From assembly GCA_002479655.1 (NCBI GenBank), contig DLOQ01000129.1, forward strand, positions 34,413 through 39,452: a DNA stretch of 5,040 nt, given 5' to 3'. The stretch comes from Lachnospiraceae bacterium UBA7480. GTDB lineage: Bacteria; Bacillota; Clostridia; Lachnospirales; Lachnospiraceae. Both the position numbers and the translations under genes were made by a program. Below the pieces are notes generated by a model. That model saw nothing but the letters and a program-made list of their open reading frames with translations. It ran no database searches and was not told the DNA's origin. How positions within the stretch are numbered: the first letter of the stretch is position 1; every line of letters starts with the position of its first letter. Positions 1 to 5,040 of the stretch are shown here, one piece after another.

Positions 1-54
1 ATATCTATGTTCCAAAAATGATTTCATTATATGATGTTTTTGGAACATAGATAT
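1..54. repeat. Perfect 18-bp inverted repeat with 18-nt spacer
   Basis: Bases 1-18 (ATATCTATGTTCCAAAAA) are exactly complementary to bases 37-54 read backwards. The 18-base AT-rich spacer (19-36) can itself form a tiny CAT/ATG stem (25-27 with 31-33). The dyad begins at the first base of the window, so it may extend further left. As RNA it would fold into a stable hairpin from either strand. It does not look like a standard rho-independent terminator: its T-run (37-41) lies on the loop side of the stem, and the bases after the stem are TCAAACAAAA, not a U-tract. It could be an unusual terminator of the upstream gene, a dispersed palindromic repeat, or a protein-binding dyad. The repeat is certain; its role is unknown. 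Confidence 0.9.
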
Positions 55-165
55 TCAAACAAAAAGTTATGTAAACCGTACCTTAAACTATAAACCATAC
101 ACTTTCAAAATCCGCTCATATAAAAAATTTAATATCTATAACATATATTCAAGGAGGACAAACAC
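55..165 (+). promoter_or_regulatory. AT-rich leader of the phosphoglucomutase gene
   Basis: This stretch lies between the palindrome and the mutase start and holds no convincing open reading frame. A TATAAA at 89-94 could serve as a -10 box, but the hexamer 17 bases upstream (GTTATG, 66-71) is a poor -35, so the promoter is uncertain. The ribosome binding site AAGGAGG at 151-157 is strong and sits 8 bases before the ATG at 166, which fixes the start of the mutase. The ATG at 175 would be 17 bases away and is less likely. Confidence 0.4.
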
Positions 166-1887
166 ATGGGTTTTATGGAAGAATTTAACTTCTGGCTGGA
201 GGATGACTATTTTGACCAGCAGACAAAGGATGAGCTGCTTGCGATCCGCAATGATACAAAGGAAGTTGAGGATCGTTTTTATAAGGAACTGGAATTTGGC
301 ACCGGAGGTCTTCGCGGTGTGATCGGCGCGGGCACGAACCGTATGAATATCTATACCGTAAGAAAGGCTACGCAGGGACTTGCCAATTATATCATTAAAC
401 AGGGCGGCGCGTCCAAGGGTGTGGCGATCGCATATGATTCCAGAAGGATGTCACCGGAATTTGCGGATGAGGCGGCGCTTTGCCTGGCGGCGAATGGGAT
501 CAAGGCATATGTATTTGAATCGTTAAGACCTACACCGATGCTTTCCTTTGCACTCCGTAAGCTGGGCTGCATCTCCGGTATCGTGGTGACGGCAAGCCAC
601 AATCCTCCTGAGTATAACGGATATAAGGCGTACTGGGAAGACGGCGCGCAGGTGACAGCGCCGAAGGACGAGGAGATCATTGCCGAGGTAAAGGCAGTTA
701 CCGATTATCATACGGTAAAGACGATGGACAAGAAAGCAGCCATGGAACAGGGGCTGTATGAGGTGATCGGCAAAGAGATCGACGACGCTTATATGGAGGA
801 ACTTAAGAAGCAGATCATCCACCCGGACGTAATCAAAGAAGTGGCGGATGATATCAAGATCGTATATTCTCCGTTTAATGGTACGGGCAACATTCCGGTC
901 CGCAGGATCTTAAAGGAGCTCGGCTTTAAGAATGTTTATGTAGTACCTGAGCAGGAGAATCCCGATCCGAACTTTACGACATTGGATTATCCGAATCCGG
1001 AAGATCCCAAGGCATTTACACTGGCGTTGAAGCTTGCTAAGGAAGTCGGGGCTGATGTGGTCATGGCGACCGATCCGGATGCTGACCGTCTCGGAATCTA
1101 TGCGCTGGATACGAAGACCGGTGAATATGTTCCGTTTACCGGCAATATGTCCGGTATGCTGATCGCGGAATATATCCTGCGCGAGAGGACAAAGACAGGT
1201 ACGATGCCGGAGAATCCCGCGTTGGTAACGACCATTGTTACGACGAATATGGCGCATGCCATTACGGATGCTTACCATGTGAAAGAAATCGATGTACTGA
1301 CGGGATTTAAGTATATTGGTGAACAGATTAAGCTGTTTGAGCAGAGCGGAAGCAACAATTACGTCTTTGGTCTGGAAGAGTCCTATGGATGTCTTGCCGG
1401 AACCCATGCAAGGGATAAGGACGCTGTTGTGGCGGTAATGTGTCTTGCTGAGGTAGCTGCCTACTGCAAGAAGGAGGGCATTACCCTGTGGGATATGATG
1501 ATCGATATGTATGAGAAATACGGTTATTATAAAGAGACGCAGTATGCAATTACGAAAAAGGGCAAGGAAGGTCTGGAAGAGATTGCTGCCATGATGGAAG
1601 CATTAAGGGCTAATCCGCCGAAGGAATTTGGCGCGCTGAAGGTAAAACAGTTCCGCGACTATAAGGCAGATAAGGTCGTTGACCTTGTTACGGGAGCGGA
1701 ATCCAAGACAGGACTTCCGTCGTCCAATGTTCTCTATTTTGATCTGGAAAATGATTCCTGGTGCTGCGCAAGACCATCCGGTACAGAGCCGAAGATCAAG
1801 TTCTATATGGGCGTGAAGGGAACGAGCCTGGAGGATGCGGCGCAGAAAGTGGAAGCATTGACAGAAGCGTTAAAGGCAAAATTATAA
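166..1887 (+). CDS. pgcA: Alpha-phosphoglucomutase (phosphohexomutase family)
   Basis: This enzyme interconverts glucose-6-phosphate and glucose-1-phosphate in the cytosol through a phosphoserine and a bound Mg2+. Glucose-1-phosphate feeds UDP-glucose synthesis for wall and extracellular polysaccharides. At 573 residues it has the usual length of Firmicutes PgcA-type mutases. All four signature loops are present: the catalytic TASHNP at 142-147 with the phosphorylated Ser144; the metal loop DPDADR at 303-308; the sugar-recognition loop GLEESYG at 402-408; and the C-terminal phosphate-binding RPSGTEPK at 536-543. An N-terminal GTGGLRG (45-51) is also typical. The gene looks intact. The start is set by AAGGAGG 8 bases upstream. 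It is followed by a hairpin with a U-run at 1907-1950, so it may be a single-gene transcript. The symbol follows Bacillus subtilis PgcA; some phosphomannomutase activity is possible in this family and cannot be excluded. Confidence 0.93.
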   Translation: MGFMEEFNFWLEDDYFDQQTKDELLAIRNDTKEVEDRFYKELEFGTGGLRGVIGAGTNRMNIYTVRKATQGLANYIIKQGGASKGVAIAYDSRRMSPEFADEAALCLAANGIKAYVFESLRPTPMLSFALRKLGCISGIVVTASHNPPEYNGYKAYWEDGAQVTAPKDEEIIAEVKAVTDYHTVKTMDKKAAMEQGLYEVIGKEIDDAYMEELKKQIIHPDVIKEVADDIKIVYSPFNGTGNIPVRRILKELGFKNVYVVPEQENPDPNFTTLDYPNPEDPKAFTLALKLAKEVGADVVMATDPDADRLGIYALDTKTGEYVPFTGNMSGMLIAEYILRERTKTGTMPENPALVTTIVTTNMAHAITDAYHVKEIDVLTGFKYIGEQIKLFEQSGSNNYVFGLEESYGCLAGTHARDKDAVVAVMCLAEVAAYCKKEGITLWDMMIDMYEKYGYYKETQYAITKKGKEGLEEIAAMMEALRANPPKEFGALKVKQFRDYKADKVVDLVTGAESKTGLPSSNVLYFDLENDSWCCARPSGTEPKIKFYMGVKGTSLEDAAQKVEALTEALKAKL

Positions 1888-1888
1888 A
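1858..1888 (+). promoter_or_regulatory. Possible sigma-A promoter for the glycosyltransferase genes
   Basis: A perfect -35 hexamer, TTGACA, lies at 1858-1863 inside the last codons of the mutase (Leu-Thr). TATAAA at 1883-1888 matches the -10 consensus at five of six positions. The spacing is 19 bases, longer than the ideal 17, which lowers confidence. If used, transcription would begin near 1895, just before the hairpin at 1907-1950, giving a leader of about 75 bases for the gene starting at 1969. No promoter fits between the hairpin and that start. Confidence 0.35.
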
Positions 1889-1906
1889 AGAAGACAAATA
1901 TCGTAA

Positions 1907-1950
1907 ACAAAAACCATATCCGGAGGGAAGTTTCCGGACATGGTTTTTGT
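1907..1950 (+). terminator. Strong hairpin with U-run (terminator or attenuator)
   Basis: Bases 1907-1917 pair with 1940-1950 (11 bp, including an A-run against a T-run). After one A-C mismatch, TCCGGA at 1919-1924 pairs with TCCGGA at 1933-1938 across an 8-base loop. The T5 run at 1944-1948 ends the stem, as in Firmicutes rho-independent terminators. It lies 20 bases after the mutase stop and only 6 bases before the GGAGG (1957-1961) of the next gene. It most simply ends the mutase transcript. If the promoter at 1858-1888 is real, it would instead lie in the leader of the glycosyltransferase mRNA and could act as an attenuator. Confidence 0.75.
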
Positions 1951-1968
1951 ATATACGGAGGACAGACT

Positions 1969-3372
1969 ATGCTGCTTTCTGTAGCGAATCTGAAAAAAAC
2001 AATTAATTATCTTAAAAAAAACGGGCCGGAAGATACCTGTTATGCCGCACTTGAGCGGATCGTAACAAGGAAGCAGAGAAAGTACCGTTATGAGCCGCCC
2101 GCGGAGGACGAGCTGCAACATCAGATGAACGCATCGTGGAGCTGGCATCCGAAGCTTTCTCTTGTAGTGCCTGCTTATGAGACAAAGCCGATCTTTATGC
2201 AGGATCTTATTCTTTCCGTTGTGGAGCAGACTTATCGGAATTATGAATTGGTCATTGCCGATGCCTCCGAAACGGACGTTGTGGAAAAAGTCGTAAAAGA
2301 TTTTCAGACACAGTATGAAGGGATTGTATATGTGAGGCTTGAAGGCAACGGGGGGATCTCAGACAATACCAACGCAGCGCTGGATCATGCCACGGGAGAG
2401 TATATCGGATTGCTGGATCATGACGATCTTTTGACGCAGGACACGCTTTATTATGTGGCAAAGGAATTGGAAAAGTGCCGGAAAAAGAAACTGAGTCCAG
2501 AGCTGCTTTATACCGATGAAGATAAGACCAACGAGTATTTGGAAGTATATTATGAACCTAATAAAAAAAGAAATTTTAATTATGATCTGATTCTGACCAA
2601 CAATTATATCTGCCATTTGGCTTTTTACCGCGCTGATATCATCCGTAAGCTGGGACTTAGGAAAGAATATGACGGTGCGCAGGATTACGACCTTGTGCTT
2701 CGGACGATGGCGCTGATTGAGGAGCAGACCGGAAAAATGACAGGGACTAAGCTGCCTTGGGAGGAGCATATCCGCCATATCCCGCATATCCTGTATCATT
2801 GGCGCTGCCATGAGGAGTCGACGGCGCTCAATACGGCTTCCAAATCCTATGCCTATGAAGCAGGTAAGCGCGCCCTGGAAGATTATGTCAAAGGGAAGAG
2901 CTGGGACGTGCAGGTCAGCCATCTGAAGCATCTTGGCTTTTACCGGATAGAATATCTGGGGAATACCGAGGGTGATGGAAACCGGGAAATGATATTACGT
3001 CAGAGAGGCGATCTTGGAGTCATTGGCGGTGCGGTTTATAATAATCATAAAATCTCCGGCGGGGCGATGCGTCAGGACGGAACTGTCATGTACAGGGGAC
3101 TTCATGAACGATTTTCGGGATATCTGAACCGCGGAGTGTTACAGCAGGATGTGGATGCAGTAGATCTTCGCAATATGACGGTCCGTAAAGATCTGATCAG
3201 CCTGTTTGAGGAGACTACCGGATTGCCCTATCCGGTTCCTGAGAAATACAGGATGCAGATGCTCACTGAAGAAGAAATAGAAAATATCAGAAAAAAAAGT
3301 TTAAGTTTTTGCAATAAAGTAAGGAAGAAAAACATTGGTATCTTATATGACCCGGTTGGAAAGGCAAAATGA
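1969..3372 (+). CDS. Family 2 glycosyltransferase with C-terminal half-domain
   Basis: This is probably a cytosolic or membrane-edge enzyme that transfers a sugar from a nucleotide sugar to a growing lipid-linked polysaccharide. The 467-residue protein starts with a helical, charged segment (1-60), followed by a GT-A fold typical of GT2: LSLVVPAYE at 63-71, the nucleotide/metal site LLDHDD at 148-153, the acceptor-side QDYDL at 238-242 (Asp239 is the likely catalytic-base position), and YHWRCHEEST at 276-285. After a linker with YRIEY (325-329), residues 349-420 resemble the second half of a WbbL-like GT2 domain (GVIGG, then GYLNR, then DAVDLRNMTVRK), but its nucleotide-binding half is absent. 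No clear membrane segment is seen. GGAGG at 1957-1961, 7 bases before the ATG, fixes the start. The gene ends 6 bases before the next glycosyltransferase, so the two are co-transcribed. Donor and acceptor sugars are unknown. Confidence 0.88.
   Translation: MLLSVANLKKTINYLKKNGPEDTCYAALERIVTRKQRKYRYEPPAEDELQHQMNASWSWHPKLSLVVPAYETKPIFMQDLILSVVEQTYRNYELVIADASETDVVEKVVKDFQTQYEGIVYVRLEGNGGISDNTNAALDHATGEYIGLLDHDDLLTQDTLYYVAKELEKCRKKKLSPELLYTDEDKTNEYLEVYYEPNKKRNFNYDLILTNNYICHLAFYRADIIRKLGLRKEYDGAQDYDLVLRTMALIEEQTGKMTGTKLPWEEHIRHIPHILYHWRCHEESTALNTASKSYAYEAGKRALEDYVKGKSWDVQVSHLKHLGFYRIEYLGNTEGDGNREMILRQRGDLGVIGGAVYNNHKISGGAMRQDGTVMYRGLHERFSGYLNRGVLQQDVDAVDLRNMTVRKDLISLFEETTGLPYPVPEKYRMQMLTEEEIENIRKKSLSFCNKVRKKNIGILYDPVGKAK
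3358..3364 (+). promoter_or_regulatory. Oddly spaced ribosome binding site for the second glycosyltransferase
   Basis: GGAAAGG is the only purine-rich site ahead of the gene starting at 3379, but it sits 14 bases away. It is 4 bases from another ATG at 3369, which overlaps the previous stop codon (ATGA) and opens a frame of only 15 codons ending at 3416. A stop at 3370-3372 excludes any earlier start in the frame of the 3379 gene. Translation of that gene may therefore depend on ribosomes arriving from the upstream gene. Confidence 0.4.
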
Positions 3373-3378
3373 CAGAAT

Positions 3379-4386
3379 ATGCAGATCAAAGTAAGTGTGA
3401 TCATACCGAACTTTAATGGAAAAGAGTACCTTGAGAATTGTATGGACAGTCTGATGAGGCAGGATGTCAGGTCCTTTGAAGTGATTGTGATAGATGATGC
3501 GTCATCGGATGACAGTTTATTGAGAGTAAAAGAGAAATATCCGGAAAATGGGGCGTTTCCCCGTACAAGATATGCGGCGCATGAAGAAAACAAGGGATTC
3601 TGCCGCAGCGTCAATGACGGGATCGCGCTGGCGGAGGCGCCTTATGTGATCTTATTAAATAATGACACAGTAGTGGAACCCTCTTTTGTGAAGGAGCTGT
3701 ATCATGCCATCCGCAGACACGAGAAATCACTCGGTTGCAGAAAAATATTTTCCGTGCAGGCGAAGATGATCTCCCTTCAGGAGAAGGAGATCATGGACGA
3801 TGCCGGAGATTATTACTGTGCGTTAGGCTGGGCATACGCAGCAGGGAAAGGAAAACCCGCGTCCCATTACAAAAAGGAACGAAGGATTTTTGCGGCATGC
3901 GGCGGAGCCGCCATTTACAAAAAAGAGATCCTGCAGCAGCTGGGAGGATTCGACGAGAATCATTTCGCTTATTTGGAGGATATTGATATCGGATACCGCG
4001 CAAAGCTGTATGGCTATGAGAATCTGTTTACGCACAGGGCTATTGTATATCATGCGGGAAGCGGGGCTTCCGGGTCGAGATATAATCCGTTTAAGGCAAA
4101 GCTGGCTGCGAAGAATAGTATTTATATCATTTACAAAAATATGCCGGATTGGCAGATTATAGTGAATCTACCTCTTTTTGTAATTGGCTATTCTTTGAAG
4201 CTATTGTTCTATATTTTGAAAGGTATGGGAGATACTTATATTAAAGGATTGGCGGAAGGATTCCGATTGTGCGGATCGGCGGAAGGAAAACAACGCAGAC
4301 CGGAATTTAAACAGATTGGACTTTTGCGCTGTTTAAAAATAGAAGGAGAACTGCTGGTAAATACTTTTCTCAGGCTGTGCGGTTAA
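3379..4386 (+). CDS. Family 2 glycosyltransferase, WbbL (rhamnosyltransferase)-like
   Basis: This enzyme likely adds one sugar to a lipid-linked saccharide at the inner face of the membrane. Over 335 residues it shows the full GT2 order: VSVIIPNFNG at 5-14, VIVIDDASSDDS at 35-46, NKGFCRSVNDG at 71-81, the nucleotide/metal site LLNNDT at 92-97, GGFDENHFAYLEDIDIGYR at 189-207 with the probable base in Glu200-Asp201, and a conserved-looking YHAGSG at 224-229. The LNND and EDxDxxxR pattern is that of the WbbL-like branch, several members of which are rhamnosyltransferases, but the sugar used here cannot be read from the sequence. A hydrophobic stretch at about 258-280 followed by a basic tail suggests membrane attachment. 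The ATG at 3379 gives the usual short lead before the first strand. It lies 6 bases after the previous stop, so the pair is an operon, probably translationally coupled. Confidence 0.88.
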   Translation: MQIKVSVIIPNFNGKEYLENCMDSLMRQDVRSFEVIVIDDASSDDSLLRVKEKYPENGAFPRTRYAAHEENKGFCRSVNDGIALAEAPYVILLNNDTVVEPSFVKELYHAIRRHEKSLGCRKIFSVQAKMISLQEKEIMDDAGDYYCALGWAYAAGKGKPASHYKKERRIFAACGGAAIYKKEILQQLGGFDENHFAYLEDIDIGYRAKLYGYENLFTHRAIVYHAGSGASGSRYNPFKAKLAAKNSIYIIYKNMPDWQIIVNLPLFVIGYSLKLLFYILKGMGDTYIKGLAEGFRLCGSAEGKQRRPEFKQIGLLRCLKIEGELLVNTFLRLCG

Positions 4387-4402
4387 AACCAACGATTGAT
4401 AG

Positions 4403-4431
4403 TTGTCATTTTTTGTAAAATATAGTAAAAT
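4403..4431 (+). promoter_or_regulatory. Sigma-A-type promoter ahead of the sugar-phosphate transferase
   Basis: TTGTCA at 4403-4408 and TAAAAT at 4426-4431 each match consensus at five of six positions and are separated by the ideal 17 bases, in an AT-rich stretch with a T6 run. Transcription would start near 4438, giving a leader of about 42 bases. This suggests that the gene at 4480 begins its own transcript, although read-through from the glycosyltransferases is not excluded because I see no strong terminator after 4386. Confidence 0.65.
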
Positions 4432-4459
4432 ACAATTAAGTGTGCTTTTGAAAATGCAT

Positions 4460-4464
4460 GGAGG
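4460..4464 (+). promoter_or_regulatory. Distant ribosome binding site for the sugar-phosphate transferase
   Basis: GGAGG here is a good anti-16S match but lies 15 bases before the ATG at 4480. A weaker AAGG at 4471-4474 is 5 bases from that ATG and may be the site actually used. No in-frame ATG, GTG or TTG lies closer to GGAGG, so the start at 4480 stands. Confidence 0.4.
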
Positions 4465-4479
4465 AAAGCAAAGGCAGAT

Positions 4480-5040
4480 ATGATAAGAGATAATCAGCGG
4501 GTATTTAACTGGATACATGTTCTGATTGACGCTCTGGTGATTGCGGGCTCTTATTTACTTGCGTGGTATATCAAGTTTGTATTTCTTTGGAGTCCGTTGG
4601 AAGAAGCAAGCGTAGGTGTCTTGTCAAAAGAAACTTATTTCGGAGCGCTGTATTTTATTGTCCCGATTTATCTGGTACTTTATTATTTCTGCGGTTTGTA
4701 TATGTCAAAGCGTTACTCCAGCGGTTGGCGTGAGATTTTAAACATCATCAGAGCCAATACCATCGGAGTTGCTTTGCTGGCTGCTTTTTTGTACGTGTTC
4801 AAATTGGAAGATATTTCACGTACCATGATCAGTATCTTTTACGGAGCAGCGATCCTGTTTGAGGTGATATTCCGTCAATTTCTGCGCCTTATGCTTCGCG
4901 CGTTACGCAGGAAAGGCTATAATATCAAGTATGTCCTGCTTGTAGGATATTCGAGAGCTGCGGAAAAATATATCAACCGTATTTTGGAAAATCCGCAGTG
5001 GGGATATGTTGTCTGCGGTATTTTGGATGATAAGATCCCG
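4480..5040 (+). CDS. Polyprenyl-phosphate sugar-1-phosphate transferase, 5' part
   Basis: This is the start of a membrane enzyme that would begin polysaccharide synthesis by moving a sugar-1-phosphate, often glucose-1-phosphate, from UDP-sugar to undecaprenyl phosphate (WcaJ/WbaP/CpsE type). The 187 visible residues show four hydrophobic segments at about 11-30, 52-72, 91-107 and 113-130, then a basic stretch (FRQFLRLMLRALRRKGYN, 131-148), then the beginning of the Rossmann-like domain (YVLLVGYSRAAEKYINRI at 151-168, with GYVVCGILDD at 175-184). This order is characteristic of the family's non-catalytic N-terminal half. The catalytic bacterial sugar transferase domain would lie beyond the window, so neither activity nor sugar choice can be judged. 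The gene has its own likely promoter at 4403-4431 and follows two glycosyltransferases that probably act after it. A related full-length protein with only the N-terminal domains (for example a UDP-sugar dehydratase of the CapD type) is a less likely alternative. Confidence 0.82.
   Translation, partial: MIRDNQRVFNWIHVLIDALVIAGSYLLAWYIKFVFLWSPLEEASVGVLSKETYFGALYFIVPIYLVLYYFCGLYMSKRYSSGWREILNIIRANTIGVALLAAFLYVFKLEDISRTMISIFYGAAILFEVIFRQFLRLMLRALRRKGYNIKYVLLVGYSRAAEKYINRILENPQWGYVVCGILDDKIP

Noticed and set aside
1..54. Invertible promoter switch flanked by the inverted repeats
   Set aside because: The spacer is only 18 bases, too short to hold a promoter, and no recombinase gene is in view.
131..150. 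ATATCTAT near the mutase start echoing the palindrome arm
   Set aside because: Eight bases shared in AT-rich DNA is expected by chance.
910..1407. 165-codon open frame on the minus strand within the mutase gene
   Set aside because: It lies wholly opposite a clearly real gene, its translation shows no recognisable family, and I see no ribosome binding site or operon context for it.
2359..2931. 190-codon open frame on the minus strand within the first glycosyltransferase gene
   Set aside because: It is antisense to a conserved GT2 domain, and its hydrophobic composition follows from the codons of the real gene on the other strand.
4251..4287. Direct repeat GGCGGAAGGA at 4251-4260 and 4278-4287
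   Set aside because: Two in-frame copies encode Ala-Glu-Gly inside the glycosyltransferase tail; most likely chance codon repetition.
4387..4416. Terminator after the second glycosyltransferase (CAAC...GTTG followed by T6)
   Set aside because: The stem is only 4 bp plus one pair after a mismatch, and it overlaps the likely -35 box; it is too weak to support.

Overview
The window reads as chromosomal DNA of a low-to-mid GC Firmicute, most likely a gut Lachnospiraceae (Clostridium cluster XIVa). The grounds are strong AGGAGG-type ribosome binding sites, A-rich intergenic DNA and protein sequences that look like that family. This placement rests on recognition by eye, not on a search. All genes lie on the + strand. 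I see no RNA gene, insertion sequence or CRISPR array.

Layout: (1) 1-165 is AT-rich leader DNA that opens with a perfect 18-bp inverted repeat (1-54). (2) 166-1887 is a complete alpha-phosphoglucomutase (phosphohexomutase family) with all four signature loops. (3) 1888-1968 is a short gap almost filled by a strong hairpin with a U-run (1907-1950). A possible promoter, with a perfect TTGACA, overlaps the end of the mutase gene. (4) 1969-3372 and 3379-4386 are two family-2 glycosyltransferases separated by 6 bases. (5) 4387-4479 holds a good sigma-A-type promoter (TTGTCA-17-TAAAAT). (6) 4480-5040 is the 5' part of a polyprenyl-phosphate sugar-1-phosphate transferase (WcaJ/WbaP type), cut by the window edge.

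Together these genes form the edge of an extracellular or cell-wall polysaccharide locus. The mutase makes glucose-1-phosphate, the precursor of UDP-glucose and related sugar nucleotides. The membrane transferase would load the first sugar phosphate onto undecaprenyl phosphate. The two GT2 enzymes would add further sugars. The actual sugars and linkages cannot be read from the sequence.

I did not find a clearly new biological system. The points most worth a second look are the hairpin leader between the mutase and the first glycosyltransferase (possible attenuation), the unexplained long palindrome at the left edge, and the half-domain at the C-terminus of the first glycosyltransferase.
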